The notes: a model not told the origin generated them from the sequence alone. Counted from the first letter of the stretch, positions 7,222 through 14,577 are shown. The stretch: 15,020 nucleotides of DNA from Schlegelella_A sp038258415 (GCA_038258415.1 JBBSPY010000062.1:1-15020); one strand, 5' to 3'. A program made the numbers and translations.

Positions 7222-7743
7222 ATGACGCGCCAACCCGCCCCCACCTCGATACCGCCCCGCACCGAACCCACCGAAGCGCAGATCGCCTCCATGCTCGACC
7301 GCGCCCAGGCCCTTGCCCGGCGGGCGATGGATGCGGGCCACCATCCTTTCGGCGCCCTGCTCGTCGCGGCCGACCACGAGACGGTGCTGATGGAGCAGGG
7401 CAACGTCGACAGCGTCAACCACGCCGAGGCGGTGCTCGCGCGCGAGGCGGCGAAGCGTTGGCCACCGCACGAGCTCTGGCCGTGCACGCTGGTCACGACC
7501 GTCGAGCCGTGCGCGATGTGCGCCGGCACTCAGTACTGGGCGAACATCGGCCGCGTCGTCTTCGGCATCACCGAGAATTCGCTGCTCGCGATCACGGGCA
7601 ACCACGCCGAGAACCCGACGCTCGACCTGCCGTGCCGGCACGTGTTCGCGTGCGGCCAGAAGGAGGTGGCGGTGATCGGCCCCGTCGCCTCGGTCGAGGA
7701 GCCCATCGCGGCGCTGCACCGACGCTACTGGCGATCGAAGTGA
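7222..7743 (+). CDS. Nucleoside/nucleobase deaminase (CDA superfamily, guanine-deaminase/TadA-like)
   Basis: A cytosolic zinc hydrolase of 173 residues that replaces an amino group by oxygen on a base or nucleoside. The zinc site is intact: NHAEAV gives the histidine ligand and the catalytic glutamate (HAE, 67-69), and EPCAMCAG (95-102) gives the two cysteine ligands (C97, C100). GHHPFGALLV (about 40-48) is the usual substrate-pocket strand preceding it. Family members include guanine deaminase GuaD, tRNA adenosine deaminase TadA and cytosine deaminases. The sequence AGTQYWANIGRVVFGI and the absence of a basic RNA-binding tail favour a free-base or nucleoside substrate over tRNA, but which one is not resolved. 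Upstream, divergent, is a permease; downstream, 25 bases away, a convergent dehydrogenase. Confidence 0.87.
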   Translation: MTRQPAPTSIPPRTEPTEAQIASMLDRAQALARRAMDAGHHPFGALLVAADHETVLMEQGNVDSVNHAEAVLAREAAKRWPPHELWPCTLVTTVEPCAMCAGTQYWANIGRVVFGITENSLLAITGNHAENPTLDLPCRHVFACGQKEVAVIGPVASVEEPIAALHRRYWRSK

Positions 7744-7768
7744 CAGCGTCCCTGAGGGCCGGCGTCCG

Positions 7769-8743
7769 CTAGTACCCGAGGCTCTTGTCGACCACGTTGC
7801 GCAGCGGCTCGCCGACGCGAAAGCGCGCGACGTTGTCGAGCAGCAGCGCTCGCCAGCGCCCGAGCGAGCGCGGCGTCTCGCCCGCCGAATGCGCGGTGAC
7901 GATGACATTCGGCTCGCTCCAGAGCGGCGAGTCGGAAGGCAGCGGCTCGGGGTCGGTGACGTCGAGGCCCGCACCACCGAGCCGGCCGCCTTGCAGGGCC
8001 GCGAGCAACGCGGCTGAATCGACGATCGCGCCGCGGCCCACGTTGTAGAGGTGCGCGCCGTGCTTCATCGCGGCGAACCGCCGCGCGTCGAACAGGCCGC
8101 GCGTCTCCGATGTCAACGGCAGCGTGATGACGACGTGATCGGCCTCGCCGAGCACGGCATCTAGCGCCTCTGGCCCGTGCATGGCAGCCACGCCCGCCAC
8201 CGGCTCGCCGGCCGAGCCCGAACGACGAACGCCCAGCACGCGCATGCCGAGTGCGGCGGCCCGGATTGCCAGCGCCGCGCCGAGCGCGCCGACGCCGACC
8301 ACCGCCAGCGTCTGCCCCGAGAGCTCGAACACGCGATCGGATGCCGGCGGCTGCCAGCTCCGTGCGCCCTGCGCCCGCACGAGACCCGGCAGCTGCCGAG
8401 CGAAAGCCAGCATGAGGGCCAACGCGTGCTCGGCGATGTTGGTGGCGTGGTTGCCGCTGCCGTTGGTGACCATCACCGGGCTGGCGATCAGCTTCGGCGT
8501 GGCGATGCGGTCGATACCGGCACCGCGCTGCTGAAGCCAGCGCAGCGACGAAGCCGCATCGAGCACGTCGTCGATCGCCGGCCCGTTCCAGCTGAGCGAC
8601 GCGGCCTCCGCGCGCTCGATGCCGGCAGGCACCCCGGCATCGCCCTCCGGCACCAGGATCTCTACGCCCTCGCAGGCCGCACGCATTGCGGCGAGCGTCT
8701 CGGCATCGGGACGGTGCAGGAACGCGAAGGTCGTCAGGCCCAA
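7769..8743 (-). CDS. D-isomer-specific 2-hydroxyacid dehydrogenase (TTG start)
   Basis: An NAD(P)-dependent oxidoreductase of 324 residues that interconverts 2-keto and D-2-hydroxy acids. The central nucleotide-binding motif is VVGVGALG (G150, G152, G155). The catalytic set is complete: Arg237 in NVGRGAIVD, Glu266 in DVTDPEPLP and His285 in VTAHSAG. The N-terminal substrate half has QQRGAGIDRI and NGSGNHATNIAEHALALML. The ending NVVDKSLGY is typical of the family. The frame is closed by TAA a few codons upstream, so the TTG at 8743-8741 is the only start that keeps the first beta strand; the next ATG is at codon 20. It overlaps the end of the phnY-like gene by 10 bases, so translation is probably coupled. 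Candidate substrates are glyoxylate, hydroxypyruvate or a phosphonate keto acid. It is not phosphite dehydrogenase PtxD: the usual lysine before the GxD segment is missing. Confidence 0.9.
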   Translation of the reverse strand: MGLTTFAFLHRPDAETLAAMRAACEGVEILVPEGDAGVPAGIERAEAASLSWNGPAIDDVLDAASSLRWLQQRGAGIDRIATPKLIASPVMVTNGSGNHATNIAEHALALMLAFARQLPGLVRAQGARSWQPPASDRVFELSGQTLAVVGVGALGAALAIRAAALGMRVLGVRRSGSAGEPVAGVAAMHGPEALDAVLGEADHVVITLPLTSETRGLFDARRFAAMKHGAHLYNVGRGAIVDSAALLAALQGGRLGGAGLDVTDPEPLPSDSPLWSEPNVIVTAHSAGETPRSLGRWRALLLDNVARFRVGEPLRNVVDKSLGY

Positions 8744-10170
8744 GGAAGGGAATACGTCTTAATGTTGGTAAAGCTCTTGACGGCTTCCTGCACGCCTTCC
8801 TTGTAGCCGAGCCCGGAGTCCTTGATGCCGCCGAAGGGGGTGAGCTCGAGTCGATAGCCCGGCACCTCGCGCACGTTGACGGAGCCGACCTCCAGCTCGG
8901 CGACGAAGCGCGAGATGTAGTCGAGCCGGTTCGTGCACACGCCCGACGAGAGGCCGAACGCGGTCGAGTTCGAGAGTCGGATCGCGTCGTCGATGGTCTC
9001 GAAGCGCAGCACCGGGGAGACCGGGCCGAACGTTTCCTGCAGCACCAGCGGCATCTCCTGTTGCACGTGGTCGACGACCGTCGGCGAGTACAACGCACCG
9101 CGCCGTTCGTTTCCAACCAGCAGTTTTGCGCCGGCGGCCACGGCCTCGTTGACCTTGTCTTCGCAGTAGCGGGCGGCGGCCTCGTCGATCACGGTGCCCA
9201 TGTCGACCTTGCCGTCCGACGGGTCGCCGTGGCGCCACGCCTTCGTTTTCTCGACGAGCAGCTCGACGAAGCGATCGGCCACCGAGTTCTGCACCAGCAT
9301 CCGCTTGATCGCTGTGCAACGCTGGCCGGAGTTCTTGTAGGAGCCGGCTGCCGCCAGGGTGGCCGCCTCCTCGAGGTCGGCGTCCTCCATGACGATGATC
9401 GGATCGTTGCCGCCGAGCTCGAGCACCATCCGCCGGTAGCCGGCCTTCGACGCGATGTACTTGCCGATGGCCACACCGCCGGTGAAGGTGACGAGGTCGA
9501 CATCGGCGTTGGTGATGAGCTCGTCGGCGATCTCTTTCGGGTCGCCGGTGACCACCTGATACATCGGTGGCGGCAGGCCCGCCTCGTAGAGGATGTCGGC
9601 CAGCACGAGCGCCGAGAACGGCACCTTCTCCGAGGGCTTGAGCACCATCCGGTTGTTGGTGACGATCGCCGGCACGACCTTGTGAGCCACCTGGTTCATC
9701 GGGTGATTGAACGGCGTGATCGCGCTGATGACGCCCAGCAGTGGGTCGCGCTGCGTGTAGACGCGCCGCTTCTTGCCGTGCGGCGTGAGGTCGCAGGAGA
9801 AGATCTGCCCGTCGTCCTTCAGGCACTCGCCGGCACCGTAGAGCAGCACGTCGCTGACGCGACCGATCTCGTAGAGCGAGTCCTTCTTGCACAGGCCGCT
9901 CTCGGCGGTGATGAGATCGGACAGCTCGTCGAGCCGGTTCGAGACGATCACCGAGGCCTTGCGCAGGATCGCGGCGCGCTCGTAGCGGGTGAGCTTCGAC
10001 TTGTAGGCCCTGGCGATGCGGAAGGCGCGCTGCACGTCGTCGAGCGTGGCCTTCGGAACGGTGCCGATGAGCTGCTCGGTGTAGGGGTTGAAGACCTCGA
10101 TCACGCGGTCACGGTGCACCGCCACACCGCCGATCCGCATTGCCTCGCGGCGCAGTTCCCTCGCATTCAT
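8734..10170 (-). CDS. phnY: Phosphonoacetaldehyde dehydrogenase-type aldehyde dehydrogenase
   Basis: An ALDH-superfamily enzyme of 478 residues, predicted to oxidise phosphonoacetaldehyde to phosphonoacetate with NAD+ in 2-aminoethylphosphonate breakdown. The catalytic residues are present: Asn155 in TPFNHP, Lys178 in LKPSEK, Glu251 in LELGGNDP, the nucleophile Cys285 preceded by Arg284 in SGQRCTA, and Glu379 in QETFGP. Long stretches match my recall of the rhizobial PhnY sequence, for example DGQIFSCDLTPHGK, MGTVIDEAAAR, FGLSSGVCTN and the C-terminal SFTNIKTYSLPW. This supports the subfamily more than generic ALDH motifs do. The start is set by GGAG (10181-10178) seven bases before the ATG, although the frame is open further back. 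Neither phnW (transaminase) nor phnA (hydrolase) is in the window, so the pathway role is inferred from homology. The downstream dehydrogenase overlaps its stop. Confidence 0.85.
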   Translation of the reverse strand: MNARELRREAMRIGGVAVHRDRVIEVFNPYTEQLIGTVPKATLDDVQRAFRIARAYKSKLTRYERAAILRKASVIVSNRLDELSDLITAESGLCKKDSLYEIGRVSDVLLYGAGECLKDDGQIFSCDLTPHGKKRRVYTQRDPLLGVISAITPFNHPMNQVAHKVVPAIVTNNRMVLKPSEKVPFSALVLADILYEAGLPPPMYQVVTGDPKEIADELITNADVDLVTFTGGVAIGKYIASKAGYRRMVLELGGNDPIIVMEDADLEEAATLAAAGSYKNSGQRCTAIKRMLVQNSVADRFVELLVEKTKAWRHGDPSDGKVDMGTVIDEAAARYCEDKVNEAVAAGAKLLVGNERRGALYSPTVVDHVQQEMPLVLQETFGPVSPVLRFETIDDAIRLSNSTAFGLSSGVCTNRLDYISRFVAELEVGSVNVREVPGYRLELTPFGGIKDSGLGYKEGVQEAVKSFTNIKTYSLPWA

Positions 10171-10264
10171 GCCTGGACTCCGCGTAGGGCGCGGGAGGCG
10201 GTATCGGGGCGATTCCAGGTGGTCAAGTAGAACTCCTTGCCGTCGCGCGCGAAGGCGGCGATCG

Positions 10265-10293
10265 GTCGACGCAGCGTTGCGAGTCGACGTCGA
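10265..10293. promoter_or_regulatory. Inverted repeat upstream of phnY-like gene, candidate operator
   Basis: GTCGAC (10265-10270) and GTCGAC (10283-10288) flank the inner pair GCA/TGC, forming an imperfect 24-base dyad. The second copy extends into a perfect 10-base palindrome, TCGACGTCGA (10284-10293). The dyad lies about 95-118 bases upstream of the phnY-like ATG, inside the 172-base gap after the cupin gene, a good place for a regulator site. No regulator gene for it lies adjacent. Confidence 0.4.
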
Positions 10294-10312
10294 TTGTCGC
10301 CAATGCATTTAC

Positions 10313-10330
10313 CCGGTCCGGACCGACCGG
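10313..10330 (-). terminator. Hairpin downstream of the cupin gene, candidate terminator
   Basis: Read leftwards, a perfect 6-base stem CCGGTC/GACCGG encloses a 6-base loop, beginning 12 bases after the cupin stop codon. The segment is also rich in overlapping palindromes (CGGTCCGGACCG at 10314-10325, GACCGGTC at 10325-10332). The sequence after it is AT-richer (GGGTAAATGCATT) but has no true T-run. It would separate cupin transcription from the phnY-like gene. Confidence 0.4.
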
Positions 10331-10342
10331 TCATGCGCCGGC

Positions 10343-11353
10343 TCAAGGCTCTCCGTCCCAGTAGTCGAGGTTGTCGCCGCTGCGGTTCAGCGCGTCGAAG
10401 CCGCTGCCGTCGGCCGACTTCGACCACGCGAGGTACTTGCCCGAATCCGGGTATTCGCAGATTTCCGGCATGTCGCGCGTGCTGATCGACATGTAGCGCA
10501 ACGGTTCGTCGGAGGTGTTGACGATCTGGTGCGGGTACTCGGGCCCCGGCGGCACGAAGACGATGCTGCCGCGACGGACCGGCAGCATCTCGCCCGCGAC
10601 ACGGATCGCACCGCGCCCGTCGAGCACGATGAACATCTCTTCCTGCGCGTGGTGCAGGTGGTAAGGGCAGGCGCGCTTGCCGGGCGCAACGGTGTCGAGC
10701 GACGCGCCGAGCTTCCTCGCCGCCGTGCCCACGGCGAGTCGGGCCGACACGGCGTCGTAGAGCGGCTCGCGCAGGGTCGGCTCGGTGGCGACTTCGTCGA
10801 TGTGGCGAACGAGCTTCGCGGCAAGCGCGGCGGCCTCTCCGATCGGGGCGTCGGCGGGCTTCGGCACATGGCGCCAGGTGTCGGCGACGATGCGGCGATC
10901 CTCGTCGTTCGCGATCGCCGCGACGGCGGCTGCCGCCAGCGCATACGACGCTCGATGCTCCGCGTCGCGACCGGCGACGGCTGCCGCATGGGCGTGGATC
11001 GCGTGCGCGAGCGCCCGTTCCCAGTCGGCCGCGTTGTCGCGAAAGAGGAAGAACGCGCGCATCTCATCGGCGCGGGCGATCGCCACGGCGCCGTCGCCGG
11101 ACAGCGCATGCGCCTCGGCCAGGAGCATGGTCGCCCACATCCGCTGCAGCTCGGTGCCGATCTGCGACCAGTGCCAGGCGGCGACGTATGCGAGGGCCAG
11201 CATCTCGCGCGATTGTTCGGGCGTGCGGTCGCGCACCGAAAGCGCCCAGGCGCGGTTGTTGGCGTCGATGCCGAAGCGGCGATGCCACGCCGCGCGTTCC
11301 TCGGGGGCGGCTTCGGGCTTCGGGTCGGGGTGGTGGTGGTGCTCATCGCTCAC
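10343..11353 (-). CDS. Cupin protein fused to an uncharacterised helical N-terminal domain (GTG start)
   Basis: A two-part protein of 336 residues. After a histidine-rich start (HHHHPD, 5-10), residues about 20-165 form an alpha-helical, Ala/Trp/His-rich domain (AYVAAWHWSQIGTELQRMWA, later DRRIVADTWRHVPKP). It looks like a stand-alone bacterial family of unknown function. Residues about 205-312 are a metal-binding cupin. Motif 1 gives H232, H234 and E239 in HLHHAQEEMFIVLDG; motif 2 gives H275 in PPGPEYPHQIVN. EICEYPDSGKYLAWS follows, as in many stand-alone cupins of this type. Cupins bind Fe, Mn or other metals and serve as dioxygenases, isomerases or sensors; the reaction here is unknown. 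The start is GTG with GGAGA five bases upstream. The frame is open much further back but runs antisense to nothing recognisable and overlaps the reductase gene. Confidence 0.82.
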   Translation of the reverse strand: MSDEHHHHPDPKPEAAPEERAAWHRRFGIDANNRAWALSVRDRTPEQSREMLALAYVAAWHWSQIGTELQRMWATMLLAEAHALSGDGAVAIARADEMRAFFLFRDNAADWERALAHAIHAHAAAVAGRDAEHRASYALAAAAVAAIANDEDRRIVADTWRHVPKPADAPIGEAAALAAKLVRHIDEVATEPTLREPLYDAVSARLAVGTAARKLGASLDTVAPGKRACPYHLHHAQEEMFIVLDGRGAIRVAGEMLPVRRGSIVFVPPGPEYPHQIVNTSDEPLRYMSISTRDMPEICEYPDSGKYLAWSKSADGSGFDALNRSGDNLDYWDGEP

Positions 11354-11460
11354 GGCAGTCTCCTTCGGCGCCAGGCAGGACGATGGGCATTCTGTTCGCC
11401 GTCGGCGTTTGCGCTCGGGATCGCAGTGCGGCGTGACGCCAGGGTGACCCGGCCCACTTG
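11354..11460. other. Intergenic region between reductase and cupin genes with short palindromes
   Basis: This 107-base gap separates two leftward genes. It holds several small perfect inverted repeats (CGCCGTCGGCG at 11397-11407, and GGCGTGACGCC and GGGTGACCC near 11430-11450) and the cupin ribosome site. The palindromes near the reductase stop may end its transcript, and the remainder should hold a cupin promoter if the two are not co-transcribed. No recognisable -35/-10 pair is seen. Confidence 0.3.
11359..11363 (-). promoter_or_regulatory. Ribosome binding site selecting the GTG start of the cupin fusion
   Basis: On the minus strand GGAGA is followed by five bases (CTGCC) and GTG at 11353. 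The nearby ATG (11346-11344) is in another frame and would give a protein with no recognisable domain, so the GTG is preferred. Confidence 0.75.
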
Positions 11461-12888
11461 TCAAGGAAGCATGCCGAGCCACTTCACGATGCGCCTGCTC
11501 CAGTCGCCGAACAGCTGCGGCTTGTAGAACTCGCCCGCCACCGCCTTGTTCGCCTCGCCGAGCGTCGGGTAGGGGGCGATCATGCGCGCCACGTCCTTCA
11601 GCTTCAGCCCCGCGCGAATCGCCAGCACCCAGACGTGCGCGAGCTCGCCGGCGTGCGCCGCGAGGATGGTCACGCCCAGCACCTGCCCGTTCTTGCGGGC
11701 GATCACCTTGACAGTGCCCGTCGTCTCGCCCTCGGTCAGGGCACGATCGTTGCTGTCCATGCGCGTGCGCACGATGCGGATGTCGTCGCCGTGCTGCTTG
11801 CGGGCGTCGGCCTCGCTGGCGCCGACGTGGGCGAGCTCGGGCTCGGTGTAGGTCACCCACGGCAGCGACGCGTAGTCGACCTTGGCGAGGTTGAACGTCA
11901 GCGCGTTCTGCACCGCGATGCCGGCCTGGTAGCCCGCGACGTGCGTGAAACGCGGCGCCTTCGCGACGACGTCGCCGATCGCGTAGACGCCGCTGGCGCT
12001 CGTGCGCATGTGCGCATCGACGACGATGCCGTCCGCCGTGTATTCGACGCCGCCGCGCTCGAGGTCGAGGGTGTCGGTTCGGGCGCGCCGGCCCGCGGCG
12101 ACGAGCAGGTGCGAGCCTTCGACGGTCGACTTGCTGCCACCGTCGTCGAGCTCCAGCGCAACGCCCGTCGCGGTCTTGCGCACCGCGACGATCTTCGTCT
12201 TCTCGCGAATCTCGATCCCTTCGGCGGCGAGCCGAGCGAGCAGCGGGTCGACCAGCTCGCGGTCGTCGTGCGAGAGCGCGCGGCCGTTCTCGACCACGGT
12301 CACACGCGAGCCGAGACGGGCGTGCGCCTGCGCCATCTCGATGCCGATCGGCCCGCCGCCGAGGACAAGCAGATGGTCGGGCAACGTGCGGTTGGCGAAG
12401 ATCGTCTCGTTGGTGAAGTAGGGTATCTGGTCGAGGCCCTCGACCTTTGGCGTCGCCGGTGCCGAGCCGGTCGCGACGATCACGCGCCTCGCCTTGATCC
12501 GCGTTTCGCCGGCGACCAGGACCCGCGGCTCGACGAAGCGCGCCTGGTCGCGGATCACCTGCGCGCCGAGCTTCTCGAAGCGCTCGACCGAGTCGTGCGG
12601 CGCGATGGCCGCGATCACCGATTGCACGCGCGCCATGACCTTGGGGAAATCCACCTCCGGCTCCGCCGCAGCGATGCCGAAACGCGCGCTGTCGCGCACC
12701 GCATGCGCAGCCTTGGCCGCCGCGAGCAAGGCCTTCGACGGCACGCAGCCGTTGTTCAGGCACTCGCCGCCCATCTCACCGCGCTCGATCAGAACGACGC
12801 GCCGACCGAGCTGCGCCGCGACCGACGCGGCCGAGAGCCCGGCCGACCCGGCACCGACGACACAGAGATCGACCTCCAGGCCTTTCAT
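11461..12888 (-). CDS. Mercuric-reductase/dihydrolipoamide-dehydrogenase-like FAD disulfide oxidoreductase
   Basis: A class I pyridine nucleotide-disulfide oxidoreductase of 475 residues. FAD binding is shown by CVVGAGSAGLSAA (about 9-21) and the second FAD site VYAIGDVV (301-308). The redox-active disulfide lies in GGECLNNGCVPSK (C43, C48). NAD(P) binding is shown by LLVLGGGPIGIEMAQ (about 173-187). At the C-terminus, where lipoamide dehydrogenases have His-Pro-Thr, this protein reads APYPTLGEA. Tyr440 thus replaces the catalytic base histidine while Glu445 is kept. That excludes a normal Lpd and fits the loosely named mercuric-reductase-like group. MerA's N-terminal metal-binding domain and C-terminal Cys pair are absent, so mercury reduction is unlikely. 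The start follows the TVP38-like stop by four bases, so the two are co-translated. Its electron acceptor is unknown. Confidence 0.9.
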   Translation of the reverse strand: MKGLEVDLCVVGAGSAGLSAASVAAQLGRRVVLIERGEMGGECLNNGCVPSKALLAAAKAAHAVRDSARFGIAAAEPEVDFPKVMARVQSVIAAIAPHDSVERFEKLGAQVIRDQARFVEPRVLVAGETRIKARRVIVATGSAPATPKVEGLDQIPYFTNETIFANRTLPDHLLVLGGGPIGIEMAQAHARLGSRVTVVENGRALSHDDRELVDPLLARLAAEGIEIREKTKIVAVRKTATGVALELDDGGSKSTVEGSHLLVAAGRRARTDTLDLERGGVEYTADGIVVDAHMRTSASGVYAIGDVVAKAPRFTHVAGYQAGIAVQNALTFNLAKVDYASLPWVTYTEPELAHVGASEADARKQHGDDIRIVRTRMDSNDRALTEGETTGTVKVIARKNGQVLGVTILAAHAGELAHVWVLAIRAGLKLKDVARMIAPYPTLGEANKAVAGEFYKPQLFGDWSRRIVKWLGMLP

Positions 12889-12892
12889 GGCC

Positions 12893-13681
12893 TCAGGCGG
12901 CTTGCTTCGACGGCGACTTCTTCGCCTTCGCACTCGCCTTCTGCTTCTTGCCGGAGCCGGTGTCGTCGCCGACGCCGCGCTTCTCGAGCAGGGCCTTCGC
13001 CTTGCGTGTCACGAACACGGCGACGGCGATCGTGACGACGAGGCCGACGGCGAAGAACGTCCACTTGAGCGCGCCGCCGCCCTCGCCCGACGCCGCCTTG
13101 CCGGCTGCACCGAGGTAGGTATAGAGCAGCGTGCCCGGCATGATGCCGACGAAGGTGGCTGCGATGTAGGGCAGCAGTGCTATCTCGGTGATGCCGTAGA
13201 AGTAGTTCTGCAGGTTGAACGGAAGCACCGGACTCAGACGGAGCAGGGCGACGATCTTCCAGCCGCCTTCGCTCACCGCCTCGGTCACCGCCTTGAACTT
13301 CGGCCGGCCCGAGACCGCCTTCTGGACGCGCTTGCGGACGAGGAAGCGGGCGACGAGGAACGCGAGCGTGGCGCCGATCGTCGCCGACACGACGACGAGC
13401 GGAAAGCCGATGGCCAGGCCGAACGCCAGACCGGCGACGATGGTGAGCACCGAGACCGGCACCAGCAGCACGGTGCCGACGATGTAGACCGCGGCGAACA
13501 GGCCCCAGCCCCAGGCGCCGAGGCCTTCGATCCAGTGCTGGAAGGAATCGATCCATTCCTTGACGGGAAGCAGGAACCAGGCGGCGACGAGCGCGGCCAG
13601 AACGCCGACACCGATCGCCCATTTCCACCACGGGATCGATTTCGCCTGCTCGGTCTTCTTGTTCTTTTCGCCGCTGGACAT
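12893..13681 (-). CDS. TVP38/TMEM64 (DedA-like) membrane protein
   Basis: An inner-membrane protein of 262 residues with a Lys-rich cytoplasmic start, then hydrophobic segments at about 21-38, 60-80, 83-113, 165-194 and 207-225. Family hallmarks are GLAFGLAIG (about 84-92), the re-entrant/Arg motif LLRLSPVLPFNLQNYFYG (R148) and VGIMPGTLLYTYLGAAG (about 178-194). The last 35 residues are a Lys/Ser/Ala-rich tail. TVP38/DedA-type proteins are implicated in lipid scrambling or membrane homeostasis; this member's substrate is unknown. GAGG (13693-13690) eight bases before the ATG supports the start. Only four bases separate it from the reductase gene. Some bacteria carry these two as one fused polypeptide, so the products probably act together at the membrane. 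Confidence 0.9.
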   Translation of the reverse strand: MSSGEKNKKTEQAKSIPWWKWAIGVGVLAALVAAWFLLPVKEWIDSFQHWIEGLGAWGWGLFAAVYIVGTVLLVPVSVLTIVAGLAFGLAIGFPLVVVSATIGATLAFLVARFLVRKRVQKAVSGRPKFKAVTEAVSEGGWKIVALLRLSPVLPFNLQNYFYGITEIALLPYIAATFVGIMPGTLLYTYLGAAGKAASGEGGGALKWTFFAVGLVVTIAVAVFVTRKAKALLEKRGVGDDTGSGKKQKASAKAKKSPSKQAA

Positions 13682-13734
13682 GTCATCAACCTCGTTCGCG
13701 GTGCCTGCGTTCTTACAGAGGGCCTGGCCGGCGC

Positions 13735-14577
13735 TCAGGACAACGCAGGCGGCGGCGCGGGCAGCGGCGCCGGTGGCGCGGCGAGCTCGACCCAGACCTG
13801 CATCGCCGTCGTCTGCAGCTCGCCGTAGTTGGAGATGAAGGCGACGTCGGCAGCGTCGCGCCCGTAGGCGAGGACGACGCGGCCGCCGCGCGGATGACTC
13901 TGCGTCGCATCGAAGGTGTACCAGCGGCCGCCGACCCAGGCCTCGAACCAGGCGTGCAGGTCCATCGGCTCGAGGCCGTGCAGGTAGCCGACGACCATGC
14001 GCGCCGGGACGTGCAACGCGCGAGCCAAGGCGATGCCGACGTGGGCGAAGTCACGGCAGACGCCGCTGCCGGAATCGAGGGTCGCCCGGGCGTCGGTCGA
14101 CGCGTCGCTGACGCCATGGCGGTATTCGAGGTTGGCGGCGATCCAGGCGCGAATCGCCTCGACCTGGGCGTAGCCCGGGGTGCAGCCACCGGCGATCTGG
14201 AGCGCCTTCGCCTCCAGGGTGTCGGCCGGGCAGTAGCGGCTCGGCAGCAGGTACATCAGCGCGCTGTCGGGCAGGTCGCCGACGGGCGTCATCGGCGCGT
14301 TCGGCTCGACTGCGAGCACCGCCTCCGTCTCGACCGTCGCCTCGACGCGGATGCGCATGTCGCCGGCGGGCACGGTCATGCGCTGGCAGAAGTTGCCGTA
14401 GGAGTCGACGTACTCGGTGCTCGGCACCCACGGATCGAAAACGCAGGTCTCGCTCGACAACCACTGCGCGAGCCCGCTGGCTGGCCGCAGCATGGCGACG
14501 ATCGGGCACGGCGACTCGGCGCGGACGACGAGGTCGGTGCCGACAAAAAGCTTGAGGGTGCGGTTCGGGATGGCCAT
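13735..14577 (-). CDS. Transglutaminase-like cysteine protease-fold protein
   Basis: A 280-residue protein with an N-terminal beta-rich domain (about 1-110; TLKLFVGTDLVVRAESPCPIV near the start) and a transglutaminase-core domain. The catalytic triad is complete: Cys174 in GSGVCRDFAHVG, His208 in DLHAWFEAW and Asp223 in TFDATQ. A Pro/Ala-rich tail (APPAPLPAPPPALS) ends it. There is no signal peptide, so it should be cytoplasmic. Bacterial members of this arrangement are often found with peptide-ligase (circularly permuted ATP-grasp/alpha-E) genes, but none is in view here. Whether it acts as protease, amidase or transglutaminase is not known. The TVP38-like gene starts 53 bases downstream on the same strand, so the two may share a transcript. 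Confidence 0.87.
   Translation of the reverse strand: MAIPNRTLKLFVGTDLVVRAESPCPIVAMLRPASGLAQWLSSETCVFDPWVPSTEYVDSYGNFCQRMTVPAGDMRIRVEATVETEAVLAVEPNAPMTPVGDLPDSALMYLLPSRYCPADTLEAKALQIAGGCTPGYAQVEAIRAWIAANLEYRHGVSDASTDARATLDSGSGVCRDFAHVGIALARALHVPARMVVGYLHGLEPMDLHAWFEAWVGGRWYTFDATQSHPRGGRVVLAYGRDAADVAFISNYGELQTTAMQVWVELAAPPAPLPAPPPALS

Noticed and set aside
7769..8743. Phosphite dehydrogenase (ptxD), suggested by its place beside a phosphonate enzyme.
   Set aside because: The catalytic Arg/Glu/His are shared by the whole family, but the substrate-site lysine of PtxD is not seen in the QQRGAGID segment, and no phosphite transporter genes are adjacent.
8686..10230. A 514-codon plus-strand frame antisense to the phnY-like gene.
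   Set aside because: Asp/Val/Arg-rich antisense shadow of a highly conserved enzyme, with no domain or ribosome site.
11380..11450. Possible REP-like repeat between the reductase and cupin genes, because the minus-strand GATCCCGAGCGCAA looks like a common intergenic repeat.
   Set aside because: Only one partial copy is present in this window and the similarity is short. A genome-wide copy count would be needed.
10343..12763. An 806-codon minus-strand frame that would extend the cupin protein far upstream.
   Set aside because: The upstream part is a low-complexity shadow of the reductase gene in another frame. The GTG at 11353 with GGAGA is a better start.
11461..12888. Mercury resistance (merA) annotation.
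   Set aside because: No N-terminal metal-binding domain, no C-terminal cysteine pair, and no mer regulator or transport genes nearby.
11458..13035. A 525-codon plus-strand frame antisense to the reductase.
   Set aside because: Same reason: it mirrors the codon structure of the real gene, which has complete FAD, NAD and disulfide motifs.
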